In this document: in pieces, positions 37,071 to 48,840 of the stretch | Position numbering within the stretch: the first letter of the stretch is position 1 | How the letters are laid out: each line of letters opens with the position of its first letter | Source of the DNA: Acanthosoma haemorrhoidale | Taxonomy: Eukaryota; Arthropoda; Insecta; Hemiptera; Acanthosomatidae | Length of the DNA: 64,000 nucleotides | Direction: 5' to 3' | Assembly: GCA_930367205.1 (NCBI GenBank) | Contig: OV884012.1 | Coordinates: forward strand, 51,295,239-51,359,238 | The notes under the pieces: model-generated | Told to the model about the DNA's origin: nothing | Database searches by the model: none | The model's input: only the letters and a program-made list of their open reading frames with translations | Translations under genes and position numbers: made by a program

Positions 37071-37105
37071 GTTTAAATCCCCGAAAGCAAACAAACAGCC
37101 AGTTA
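37071..37105 (+). promoter_or_regulatory. core promoter of copy 2 (TATA-like box plus initiator)
   Basis: gtttaaatcc at 37071 and ccagtta at 37099 place a TATA-like box 30 bp before the initiator A at 37101. The leader from here to the ATG aligns with that of copy 1, for example gcaaacaa before the initiator and ctgatgtaccgt / gtgatgtaccgt at the start codon. Confidence 0.5.
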
Positions 37106-37165
37106 GTTATCTGTGCTTCGAGGCTGTAGCAGTCAGTACCTACCCCGCATTCTGAGTGTGTTGTG

Positions 37166-37999
37166 ATGTACCGTCCTGGTGTGTTAGTGTTGTGGGCGCT
37201 GGTTGTGGCTACGACCACTCAAAATGGAGCAGGAATATTTTCCACGCCGCTTTTTCAGGCGTCCAGCATACTCAGTGAAGGTATGAACCATCAAGCCGGA
37301 ATCCTGAGGCAGGGAATGGGTTCTCAAAAGGCACTAGTAGGGCAGGTGCCTGGGGTAGTAGCTCAAACCTACAACGCAGCATCTAACGCTGCACTAACTG
37401 CTGCTGAGTTCCCAGCAACCGCGGCTGCTGGCCTCTTGATGTCCGGCATCAATAGCTACATCGCCATCAGGAAACAGGAGTCTCTCCAGCTTCCGGTTGT
37501 CAACACATCCTTATCCGGTTTCGGCAGATTCGTGGCCAGTGGTGGCCGGCTTAGGAATCTTTCGACGCTGGCCCTCGATGGCAGAGTGTCACTAAAGAAA
37601 GAACGGATGGCCTTGTTCATTGACATACCTGCCAAGCTAAACCAGCTCACGGTAAATTACGACAACTACACGTTTAGCACATGGGGCATTAGCTTGAACG
37701 GTAACATCAGGGCGGACGTCAAGAACAACAGCATCTTGATTAAGCTTAATGTTCTAGCCAGTAGAGACTGCACAGTCCAGCTCCAGCGGCTGGAGATCCG
37801 CCGGCTTGAAGACATTCAGATTGAGGTTGGTGGTGCTGCAGGAGGGTACTTAAGCTCTATAACCAGTTACATCGCAAACTTCCTCCAGGGCACCGTCAAG
37901 GGGGAGGTCCAGAAGGCACTCGACGAGGAAATGTCTTCCTTCATCAAAACCAATAGCAGACTTATATGTGCAAGATTAAACCAAATGCACCTACTTTAA
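37166..37999 (+). CDS. secreted group 7 allergen-like / TULIP-type lipid-binding protein, copy 2
   Basis: An intronless ORF of 277 residues starting at ATG 37166 and ending in a stop after HLL. It is roughly three-quarters identical by eye to the gene at 32992, with only a two-residue length difference. Residues 1 to about 19 form a signal peptide. Cysteines 202 and 268 correspond to those in copy 1, and sequons occur at N113, N131, N167 and N187. Conserved stretches include the glycine-rich turn VGGAAGGYLSS near residue 221 and the C-terminal helix EMSSFIKTNSRLIC. Conservation is spread over the whole length with no frame disruption, which suggests both copies are functional. The TULIP / group 7 allergen assignment rests on overall pattern, not a search. 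Other families of secreted alpha/beta proteins are possible. Confidence 0.77.
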   Translation: MYRPGVLVLWALVVATTTQNGAGIFSTPLFQASSILSEGMNHQAGILRQGMGSQKALVGQVPGVVAQTYNAASNAALTAAEFPATAAAGLLMSGINSYIAIRKQESLQLPVVNTSLSGFGRFVASGGRLRNLSTLALDGRVSLKKERMALFIDIPAKLNQLTVNYDNYTFSTWGISLNGNIRADVKNNSILIKLNVLASRDCTVQLQRLEIRRLEDIQIEVGGAAGGYLSSITSYIANFLQGTVKGEVQKALDEEMSSFIKTNSRLICARLNQMHLL

Positions 38000-38335
38000 T
38001 TCTCTTTTTATAGGATTAATAATTATTGTTATTCATCAATTAAAATATTTTCCATGTCTGCTATAGCTCAATATTTCTTGTAAAAAGTATAAAAATCCTT
38101 TCATTTATCCTTTGATCTGATCAAAATTTCTGTATATTTGTTTGTCCCAATGTTACAGAGTGAAATAAGTAAGATGGTTTTGTTGTGCTTAGTGAGCACT
38201 AGTTGCTTTTCATAAAATACAGAGAAATAAGTGGGTTAAAGTCCAAACTACATCATTTTTATATTTATATACTTATTTTAAAACTTCAGTAATGACTAAC
38301 AGAGCTATCAATTGGTACGACTTCCACTTCTAACA

Positions 38336-38341
38336 AATAAA
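38336..38341 (+). terminator. possible polyadenylation signal of copy 2
   Basis: An AATAAA about 340 bp after the stop codon of the 37166 gene, followed by T-rich DNA. In AT-rich intron sequence this hexamer also occurs by chance. Confidence 0.3.
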
Positions 38342-40418
38342 GATTATTTTAATGAAGATGTCGATTGAGAGTTAGTTAGATTCTGATTAAAATTCTTCTC
38401 TTTCAATATTCATTTTAGAGGGTATTTAAAGAATACTTTCCAATGATTTAAAATATTTTGATTAAAATATCTAAACGATTTAAAATATTTTGCCAGACAA
38501 AACGTTTACTCAAAAGTATAGATTACTTATAAAATTTACAATATAACGCATTTGTTTCAATTTTTATTTTTTTTCCAACGATTGCAATTTATTAACCAAT
38601 TGTAATATGTATAAATTCCTGTTAAAAAACATCAATAAATTATGAATTAAATTAAATGGGTACAATTTGTCCATTAAAGTAGAAAATCACTAAACAATAA
38701 TATTAGACAAAATATTTATGCCTCATAGTTAGACGTATTTTATAAATTGAGAAGTTTTCATTTCTCACAAATTGATAATATTGAGACTCTTCAAATTATA
38801 ATATAATAATGCAAAAAAAGTAAGTTGGTTTTTATAACTGATTTTATTAATCTGTAAAGATTAATAAAATTACACGTTATTTACCAGGTATTCTAGTGGA
38901 AAGCCACAACAAAAACAATAAACATTAGTCTTATCTATAAAGTAACCTTCACACACCAAACAAAGCTAAGTAACCTTCTCACAACAAACACAGCTAGGTC
39001 TTAGCTGGAGTTATATAAAAATATACAAATATATAAAATAAATGTTAATAATTTTAAATATATTCTACATAAGGTACTACTACTAATTACCCAACAAAAA
39101 TGTAACACTTCTAAGAGAAAAATAACAAAGGCTTTACGTAAGCCTCAAAACATGGAATATGCCGTTGATTTGAAAACTGAAAGAAGAAATTAAAAATTCG
39201 TTTACCATAATCTCTGTCAATATTTTTTTTGTACATTGACAATAATGAATTTTTATTTTTTGTGTCAAATGACTTTCTATTTTATTTAACATTTTTTGCT
39301 TAAATTTGAATTAGTAATTACATTGTGACCAATGAACGACCATTTTTTACTTAATAGATTCGTCAATGGAAGAATTCACAAATGGTGACCACAATCATGT
39401 GGTCGTTAAAATGCTACACATTAATCACTTCATGAATATAATAAAATATTGTTACGATGGTAAACCTCTGAGACAAGCTATGCATATTGACTTAAGAGGC
39501 ATATACATAGGTTTGCACCGTGAGGCTGCAGTACCACCAGGATCTCACCAGTCGTTCACTAGTGGCAGTTCAGCTTCCATATTGTGATTTTGTGAACATA
39601 CATATGTCATATTCATGAAGAAATAGATGGTATAGTTTTTGAAGTCCAATAAATCTTGTATTATTGAATTTTTTGATTCAAAATTATCTATCCTGCAGAC
39701 GAATTCGGGCAATTCCTTAGTTGAGTAAATATGGTGATATTGTATGCATGTATATTTTAAATACGGTACGAATAAAAGTTTAAAGGTGATATTGTTCAAC
39801 ATATGATAATATATTTCCTAAAAATAACATTACCTGAGCCAGAATGAATACAAGTTATTTATAGGGGAAAATTATTAAATTGTCCAAATGCATAGTTTAT
39901 TCAGTTTTATTGAACAGAGAAAAATTCTTACTGAGCACCCAAGGGAGGTCTTCAGCGGTGTTTTATGGCGTTTTTCCTAATTTAGCTCCTACGTCAGCAG
40001 GTACATTTTGCTGTAATAATCACTTCACAACGAGGAGACAAAAAATAAAACAAAGCACACTTAGGGAACTTTTAGACCTAGAGTTTAAGAGTTTTCCCCA
40101 GGTTTTTTTTATATATATTTACCAGATATTTTATGGCTAGCTAAAATTAAGCAATGGAATAATTTGCATTATTTTTACAAGAAAAGCATCAACCCTCATT
40201 CGATGTAATGTTTTGTGTTACATTTATATTTTTATTATTAAAGTTTCATTGATTAACTTATTAAAAGGGTTTTTCCCCTGTGGGTAAGCGTTGTTCTGGT
40301 TAATTAAACGAATATTTTGTAAAATATAACATGCGAACCCAAAATTAGTATAGAGAGCAATAACATTCCTCTCATATTGATTTCAATATTTTCTTTTATT
40401 AAATATATATTAATACAG
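38342..40418. other. intron without recognisable gene
   Basis: Very AT-rich. A 73-codon frame at 39366-39587 has a fairly protein-like composition but is not recognised. Confidence 0.5.
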
Positions 40419-40522
40419 ATGAGCTAATTTATTATCCATCCGTCACAGTTCGTATAGAAACGGATCGCTACATCATAGCTCATCGACAGGAATGGGTTTG
40501 TAAAGCCACCGATGTCAATGAG
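40419..40522 (+). other. exon-like open segment of unknown origin
   Basis: Lies between an acceptor (taatacag) and a donor (gag|gtatat) and is open in one frame for 34 codons. The peptide starts ELIYYPSVTVRIETDRYIIA and ends with WVCKATDVNE. Its composition looks like protein rather than translated AT-rich intron. It does not fit the Ig exons in phase or in sequence. It could be an exon remnant of another gene or of a mobile element, or chance. I do not recognise it. Confidence 0.25.
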
Positions 40523-40726
40523 GTATATAATTCTAATTAAGAATACTTACTGCATCTCCAAAATAGGGGTAGTATTTACAACGAAAATGCAAGATTACAA
40601 ATAAAATATTAAAATCCTTGAAAAGGCCTAATAATGTAACCGTTAATAATAGAAACAACCACAGAAAGTTCGAATGCTCAAAGGAGACTTTTATATGGCA
40701 TACTAAAACGAAGAATGATAGATTTT

Positions 40727-41516
40727 GTTTTTTTTTCCTAAGCTCTCTAGTCAGAATTTTAGGATGAGGGAGAAATATAAAATATTTAGGGTGATCGGAT
40801 CCTTGTACTAGGAGGACCTGCTTGAAGGTGGTGTGAGAGGAGTAAGGAGTGTGGGAATCCTCGGTGGAGGTTGATTGTTACAGTACAGTGGTGAGAGTCC
40901 ACTGGTGGCTGGGTCTAGAGTCTTCTCTAGGCATGTAGTGCAGTCGTAGTTAGTCAGATATCAGTGAGGGTGCCCCTTAGAGGCTTGTTGTTGGTGGGCC
41001 AAGCGCCGTGATGTCAACCATTTCTTCTGCTTTACTCGATCTTGTGAGTTGCCATCGTACCGGTGGCGGTGGTGGTGTCATGTCTCGGAACAGAGGGTTT
41101 ATACTGTGCTTCATCGAGTCGAAGAACTTGATGTGATGTCGTCTGATGGCTTCTGTGATGGTGGGGAGCTCGAACTTTTCGTGCATGTCGGAAGCCTTCA
41201 TTTCACGAAAAGGGGTATGCCACAGTGCCGTTCGCAGGATGTTGTTCTGGAAGCTCTGGAGGCGAGTTATGGTGCTGGCATGTAGGAATCTAAAGAGTGG
41301 TGTCCCAAACAGTAGAGCTGGCCTCAGGACGTTCTTGTATATGAGGAGTTTCAGTCGAAGGGATATGGCCTGGCTGGTGATGAGATGCTGGAGAGAGTAG
41401 TAAGTTCTGTGGACTCGTTTTAATTTCTTTTGCAAGTGTGTGCCGAACGTCATGTGCCTGCCTAGGTTGATGCCCAGGTAGCAGATGCTGTTGGCTAATT
41501 TACATTGAGTCTGCTT
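40727..41516 (-). mobile_element. family A-related non-LTR retrotransposon, 3' part
   Basis: Minus strand. An open frame of 158 residues (41453-40977) encodes the RT C-terminal region: SLRLKLLIYKNVLRPALLFG, HIKFFDSMKHSINPLF, TPPPPPVRW. The frame extends upstream to about 41515 (SICYLGINLGRH). The 3' UTR follows and ends in agagcttagg plus an A-run (T-run at 40729-40737 on the plus strand). It is a sister lineage of family A: the protein is clearly alignable to 17207-16742, but the 3' UTR has diverged. Confidence 0.88.
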
Positions 41517-44500
41517 ATGAATGAATTTTTTTTTTACAGCTCATAAGTATAAATATGAAATTGAATCAAAATAAATATTATTCGAACATGTGCGCTATGT
41601 ACGTGTTCGCGCATTAAACTTATGAATCTTTTCTTCACGCGTTTTTACCCACAAATTAGCTTAATCGACTAATTGTCTCCTATTGTTCATAACGTTGTGA
41701 GGAAAATTGGTAATTCAAAAACATATTTTCGTTGCTGAAATATGATAATAGTTTCTCACCATGCTAGACTGTGTAAGGTAAATAAATAAGTCAAAAGAAA
41801 TATGTCAATTATTATTGTATGTGCATATGATGTACTATAATATTTTATACATTTTGGTGATTATATTACATTTTACGTGTAACAATGTTTGTAGTGAAAA
41901 TTTGATTCGTTTTAATGAATGTTATTATGTAATGGAACGAAATATTACAGTGCAAGATAAACAAAGTTGATTTCGGCAATATGGCTGCTACAGTTACCGA
42001 CCTCTCTGACTTCGAAGTGATTATCCCCAAGGTCTTACATTTTAAATTTTTTAATGTGTCTAAAGAGACCTGCTTTAATGCCATTAATTGTATAATGGAT
42101 TAATTGAATTGAAATAATGGAGTTCTGCGTAAGGATACTACTCTGTCTACTATAAAATATACTAAATCCCTGTGTCTTAAATTAGAATATTTGGCGCTAT
42201 TTTTAAGTTGTTCTAGATAATTATCTTCCGCTTGCCATCTTCCCCCATTATAGGGTCAAGGTTCCTTTACGGTGCTTAACTCCAAAGGCTTTGAACAAAC
42301 CATTAGCTTAGAAGCGACCATCTGGCAAATCTTCAAGTGTGGTTTTTCTAGCAGTAAAAGTACCGAAAGCAGTAAATCCATGATCACTGTAACAAGATAG
42401 CCTTCGAGGTAACACTTGACCTTTTCATTTTATTATCTCAGATTGGTACTGATAGATCAAGATCAAGAAGCACAGTGAGTTCAAGGCACTGAAGAACGTG
42501 TGATTTCATAACTCTTGAATGAGTGAATACTGTTTCTGCTCAGCCTCACTTTACCTATCGAGTACGAGTCTGAAAAGTATGGTCTGAAAAGTTTCGGACC
42601 TAACAAAGCTTTTATTTCACTAGCTTTTATTTATTTATTACCATCTTCATGTTGAGGGCGGAAACTTTTCAGACCACCTGTGTACTGGCAGCAGGAGTAA
42701 CTAGTTATTGTTTAATTCGTGACATTGATTGTATATGGATAATTCTTTTAACAATCGATAAAAGTGTACTTTTGAACAAGCCCCTCCCCGCATCCAAAAT
42801 CTAAAGTGTGGGATGCTTCACATCTGGGATTAAGATTCACAGTAATCAACATTTCCTTGGAAAAAGACTTAAGATGTTTCATAAACTATTTTCATTAATT
42901 TAAGCTTTATTTTATCCTTAAATTCCTTTTTTTACTTTAATCAAAATATGGTATCATTATTTCCTTAAACCGGTACATAGTTACTTATTTACAACTCAAT
43001 GTTTTGCTTTTGGTATGGAGTCTGTACTAAAATTTTCATTTGAAAATAATAAAACATGAAAGTGAAAATGAGCCTATTTTTTTCATTCGTATAACAATGA
43101 TTTACATGATGAAATTACGAAGAATTCATTTAAAAAGTAAATTCAAACAAAATTGGAATAGATTCTTTTACTTTTTTAAATATGTTTATGACAGAAAACG
43201 ATGCGGTTTAGTTCATTTTTTTTTTTTATTGGATTACGTTAGCTCTGCTCCACGTGTTTCCTTGGAATTGTATGAAGCATGAAATGTATATCGAAGTTCA
43301 GCCTAGCATTTATGCTTAGTTTCGGCATTTTTTGAACGTGTGTCTTGAGAGGCTTAACTTTTTGTGCCATTTACAATATTTTTTATTTAGTGAAAAAGAG
43401 ATTTTCAGTAGCCCAGATAACAATAAACTCTCACCTGGTCCTATCTCTAGATATTTTTCTTTCACTCACCAAGTCATTTACTTCTTCTATATATGTAGTA
43501 TACTTATTTCCATAAATATAATTTAGGTTATCTAAAGCAGATAGTAATGAATGCAACAAAGTTAAAACTATATACAAACTAAATTTAATGTATAAAGATT
43601 ATTTACAAATACAGGTGCATAAAGTATAATACAGATAGGTGACATAAGTTAAGTTATACACATGTCGTTAAAGCGGTTTATGCAGCATTCCTTCAGTCTC
43701 CTGTCTTTCAAAGCCAATACGATAATTCCAGACTAAATCTTAGTGGGAGAGATTGGTCAAGCAAATTAACTTCATTATTATCGACAAGCCAATTTCAAAA
43801 TAGCACTTTTAATAACACAAAAGTGGGTATATTATCCATGGCACAGTAATTATTGGTTGTGCTCCTAATGTATCACTAACGAAGGGGGCTAGGGTACTTT
43901 GGAGCGATAAGCTTGTAAGTAAATCAATAGATGCAGCTGCAGTATGCAGTCCTAGCGCTAGTCTCAGCCTATCCCACTTGTGATCGGTTATATGTATTGT
44001 TCCAGTATATCTAGCCTTCTGGTTCATGGAGCAATAAGCATTTTATGACTAATTACTATTAGCGCTCTCATCTATCTGGCGGGCTTGGCACCACACAGCT
44101 TCGTTTTTTATCTAAGTTTCTGTTTCTAAACCAGATTTCTTCACTAATTGAGTGAACCCCGACCACAGCCTAGATAATTTCTTAATTGAGCCACGAATTG
44201 TATTCGAGTCCCCTTAGTTAGTAGTTAGGCTGGCAACTACTAGGCCTTAGGTACGGCTAATCTCATTAAAAGAGGGAGTCCAAAATACGCAAATATAAAG
44301 GAGATAGTTAATTAAATGATAAAATCAGTAAATACTTTTTCAAATTAATTAAATATCGTTTGTATACAGAAGAGGTACAACAGATTATGATTATCATAAA
44401 ATTATCTATAGAAACTTTAAAGTTTGGCGTTAATATTGGAATGATATGAGATTAGCAAATGATTCATTGATTTGAGGACAGTGAATACTAAATGCGAGGA

Positions 44501-45590
44501 GGCTCTCATAAGGAAAAATCGGTCAAAGGAAGATATAGAGATAATCTCATGAGATGGAGTAAATATGTGGAGTGGATTTTTTTTTGTTCGTGTTTTTTAT
44601 TGAAACAGTGTCGTTTGTCTTTTATGATGGACGCTGTTGAATGGCAAATGAAAGACTTTGTAAAGACCATAGAATCCTGTAAGCATATATTCTATTCAAA
44701 CATTTATCAAAAAAGGGACCTTTTCGGCCAGTTTGGTTGGGCCTATCTGCAGGGAGTTAAACAATTAGGGAGAAGGATAGAAAAAGGTGGTTTGAAGAAA
44801 ATTAGACACGATTCAGTCACAAATATTATATAACAGAAAAAATAAAGGATAATCTCCATTGATGCATGTAGGCACATGAAGTGATGGTATTACAAAGAGT
44901 GTCATTACAAAGAGTAGGGGGAATGGATATGCTTGTAAAAAATGGGATGGGAAACTATTGATATTATTATATCATCACCTATCGTCGGTATTTTTGACAA
45001 TCAGCAAAACATTGATAGATTTCAACTGTAGTGTAATTACAGGTATGCAAAGATAAACAAAAATCTGTGGCTTCGATGTTTGTTTTTGTTTTTTATCAGA
45101 AACAATTTGGTTTTCCTAATGGTTTAAAGATATAAATGGATACATTCATGTACGTAATAAACGTTCGCGAATTAAAATACCTACGAGATCAAAAAAACAT
45201 TGATCTCGACGCTCACGACCACCGGATACAACTCAGACAAACAGCGCACATTAGATCAAAAAACATGAAACAAATCGCATATGTAAAAATTGTAAGGACG
45301 GTGAACCTTGTAATGGAGTTTTTGCTAAGGTTTGTAGGAACGCCTTGGTCACGTGGTGATCAAAGCCTATCAATGAAACCCTAAAAAATGCTGAAAAAGT
45401 GGTCAAGCTTTCTGGTTACGACTGACCTAGTGTTGAGTGTAATTACTTATAACGAAGACAACAATTGTCACACATTGTGGGTAAGCAAGCCCAGGAATTT
45501 TCTGGATTTTACAACAAATCAAAAGGTCTCATTTCCTGTGATGTAAACGTTTTTAAACTTAGAAACTTATTGAATACTTTGTATGCTCAG
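41517..45590. other. intron 3' part: MITE, otherwise nothing recognised
   Basis: AT-rich. A 113-codon frame at 44492-44833 and an 82-codon frame at 45136-45384 are charged and protein-like but match no family I know. They could be fragments of one decayed mobile element just upstream of the Ig3/Ig4 exon. Confidence 0.45.
42563..42684. mobile_element. mariner-type MITE
   Basis: A segment of about 120 bp whose ends form inverted repeats: ggtctgaaaagtttc at 42581-42595 and its reverse complement gaaacttttcagacc at 42661-42675. Both outer ends begin gtac, consistent with insertion at a TA dinucleotide. The left end carries a partial duplicate (gagtctgaaaagtat). There is no coding capacity, so movement would have depended on a mariner-like transposase elsewhere. 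Confidence 0.6.
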
Positions 45591-45878
45591 GTGGTACCAT
45601 GTCCAGCCCGGTTACGAGCCACGCGCGGTGAGCCCCGGTGCGAGGACACGGGTGCTGGGCCCGGTGCTGGCCGTCGAGGCGGTCACTGAAGGTGACTCCG
45701 GCCTGTACAAGTGCAGTGCAGAGAACTCCGCAGGGGAGGCTACTGCAGAGCTAAGACTGTCTGTCCTTGGCCAGCTCACAGTGGACGTCGATCCTCCACT
45801 TGCCGTCGTCGGGATGGGAGGCACGGCTGAATTCAGGTGCATAGTGTCTCACGCCTCATCTTCACATCTTATCACCTG
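45591..45878 (+). CDS. Dscam-like exon: second half of Ig3 and first half of Ig4
   Basis: The 288-bp exon is preceded by gtatgctcag and followed by ctg|gtaagt. One base completes an arginine codon, then WYHVQPGYEPRAV follows, the Ig core tryptophan. The second Ig3 cysteine is in DSGLYKCSAENSAGEA, a classic D-x-G-x-Y-x-C pattern. Ig4 then starts near QLTVDVDPPLAVVGMGG and has its first cysteine in AEFRCIVS. The exon ends within the Ig4 tryptophan codon (ITW). The order matches Dscam1 exon 7. The exon is notably GC-richer than the surrounding intron. Confidence 0.88.
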
Positions 45879-47803
45879 GTAAGTAGGTTATTCTCAAATA
45901 GATGTATAGCTTAATGGCATCACTATGTTATTTTTTAAATAGTTTATTATAAGTTTTATTTTCAAATATAATTAAAAACAGCTACTTTAGCAAATGCACA
46001 AAAAGGCAACGATAGTAAGTTAACTTATTTTTAAAATAGCAAGAATATCGTATTCGTGATTTCTGATTGTGCCATTTAAACCAAATTTAAAATCCTACAA
46101 CCAAGCACATTTGTATTTAAGATCATGATAGCAAAGGTTGTAAATCTTACAGTTATACACAAGAGGGGTTTATCAACCCTCATTCTATATACCTTACATA
46201 CCAATGACGCTCAATTCCTGAACAAAATCTTAACTGACGACACACTACGCCATCACACATTAAAAATCCTTAAAACCACAAAAATATTTAAATGTCCATG
46301 TCATGTGAGGGAAAAATAAATTTAATTGAAGAATTAACATTGACACTTCGCAATGCTCTTGAATTAACTTTCAGAAATCAAAAGCAAGCAACCTATTTCT
46401 TGTAGTAGTATTATTGGATTACTAACTTGAACGATTTTTTTGAATTTTATCATTAATCACCATCGTTCCATATAACATGCTACTACAAAAGGGAAGGGTA
46501 TCCAACGAAGTGCCTGGAAGTAATAATCTGACAGAAATTTAACTTGACAGAGCACAAGTAATGAAGTTATTTCTATTATATCTGACACAACAATTTTATT
46601 TATGCTTTTACTTCCGCTCTTGGAGGCCCTACTTACATCATAAATCCCGAAGCCAAATTACCTCGGGAAAGTCTCACTTGTTTCCTTTAGGCAATTTCCC
46701 ATGGGCAAGATTTTCTAGAGTCTCATATTTTCTTAAGAGGGCTTCTTGGAAGTAATGACATTAGTTCCGAAAGAGTTTTAAGACTTTGAGATCATCAATC
46801 AGAACAATTTCAGAACATTGATGGCTAGACAAAACAAAGTTGTTTGCTGTTTATATAGTGGAAGTATACAATATATCAGCAAGCAATAATAATTATTGAA
46901 GCTCTCAAGAAACTTTAGTTCGACTTGAAATTAATTCAATTTAAATTTAGGTTTGAAGAGAGGTATAGGTTTCACCTGATATGCTGAAGAAAATCGAAGT
47001 AAATGACATTCATTTTAGGGGCTGCAAAAAAAAAAACAATTCATTAGTTAATTTCTTATCAGATTTCAACTTATTGAAAGGATTGTAATTTTCATCATAT
47101 AACTCGTTTTTTCATAAAAAAAACAACAACAACTAGCTATAAAGTAACTGTGGAAATGACTAAATAAGCGTAAAATGTAATACATTCTTTCTTTGCTATT
47201 ACATATTTTATTCCAGCACAAGTACTTTCAACGGACTGTACGTATTGGTAAAATAGTACCAAAGAAAACATTAGAATGAAGATTCAAAAGAGTCCATAAA
47301 AATTTTAATGAATGGTTTTTTTTGCGAAGGAAGGGGAGAAATTTGAATTTTTAAAGCAGTTTCGGATCAATTTAGGGAAGTGACGTATGTTTTTGAGCAT
47401 CTAATGGACCCAAAAAAATTTCGCTCGTTTTTATAGACGAAAATACACCCATTATTTATTATGATGTTTCAGCATTGAAAGGTACCATTAAATGATTAAA
47501 CAAAGTTAATGAACACCTAAGATATATTAGAAGGGAGTCACAGTAAGTGATAAAACAAGAAGCATTGAATAATATACAGTTAAGTAATATACATTATATG
47601 CATACTAGTAATATACAGAAATAAGGAATGAGCCATGACAAAAGGTACAAATTTATGGTAAATCACTGGGAAAAAAAACGAGTTTGGTATACTGATCATC
47701 TCTTTCTGAGCCTTCTGCAGAAGTCAACCCTTCCGGGTCGATGAGCATTGATTTTTCTTCTTCGTATTCCCAATCGCAAACAAAGAGTCGAAAATACTTG
47801 TGC

Positions 47804-47824
47804 TCCTATCTATCTATCTATCCT
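47804..47824. repeat. short (CTAT)n microsatellite
   Basis: About five units of ctat within intron 3 of the visible Dscam-like gene. Confidence 0.75.
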
Positions 47825-48639
47825 ATATATTTGTTTGTATAAATAATCAATTATTTGTTTGCTTTGTGAGTGCAATACAATCTACACTAGGGAGCCATGG
47901 AGTTCATTTGTATGAAGTCTTCATTGCAATAAGACTTTTACCGTCGGCTTTGTCAAACATATATTTACTGTCGTTGATGAATTCCCTGAGACATTTATTA
48001 TTGTTATTAGTAGGGTCTTCTGGGACTCAATGTCCACTATTATCGAAAATAACAGACAGGGCTTTGCTAATACTTTTTTTTTCATGATAATTGTTGAATT
48101 TTCTTTTTTTTACTGTGAAATTTAATAAACTATTTTTTTTAGTTTTGTTACTTATGGGCCGTATCATGCCAGATTTAGGATTGCAATAGCCAGGACCCTA
48201 GCGAGTATCTATAAGTTAAATAATGTTTGTAGAGGAGAGTCATTTAAAAGAAAAGAAAAAAAAGCTTTATTATAAAGTACAAGCAAAACACTGGTATATA
48301 CAAATATTAAGAGTTACGTTACTACATACTGGGTGGAAGGTCTAGGGACTAGTGAGGTCTGGGGCTAAAGCTTAGACATACGTGTATAAGAAAAGGATAA
48401 GATTCTAGGAATAAAGGAGGGAGGTCTTGAAGGGATACGGTTGCTTACTTAAAAATAACAGGAACCATCAGTGACTTCCATGAAGTTACGAGGCAGGTAT
48501 ACAGTTCTGCTCAGGCCCCTTCTACTTTTATCATTATATATAATATTAGCAATATAATATTCTTAGCATTATAAAACTTATTGATACATTTGTTTATAGT
48601 GGGAAATCCTAACCTAGGTTTCTCAACTACATTCTGATG

Positions 48640-48840
48640 TCATCGATTGGGGTGCGTAGATAATAATACAGCGTTGTACCTTTGGTTACTAAGGTGGTTC
48701 AGTGAATCCAAAAACTTGAGATGTTTTCGCTTTATGAAGTCTTCTACCGTATGCTACTATAAAGCATCTCGAGTAGCTTTTTTGCAATGGCTTGTACAAG
48801 TTTCAGTGCCCCATTCTGGAATTTTTTAAATAAAATCTTA
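48640..48840 (-). mobile_element. non-LTR retrotransposon RT C-terminal fragment, decayed
   Basis: The minus strand reads FKKFQNGALKLVQ, then, after frame changes, KRKHLKFLDSLNHLSN, which matches the HIKFFDSLRHSHN block of families A and B. Stops and shifts show that it is old. The region to the left (48240-48640) may be its 3' UTR, but I could not confirm this. Confidence 0.6.

Noticed and set aside
45612..45842. Minus-strand open frame of 76 codons
   Set aside because: Antisense shadow of the Ig3/Ig4 exon, which has clear Ig motifs and splice sites on the plus strand.
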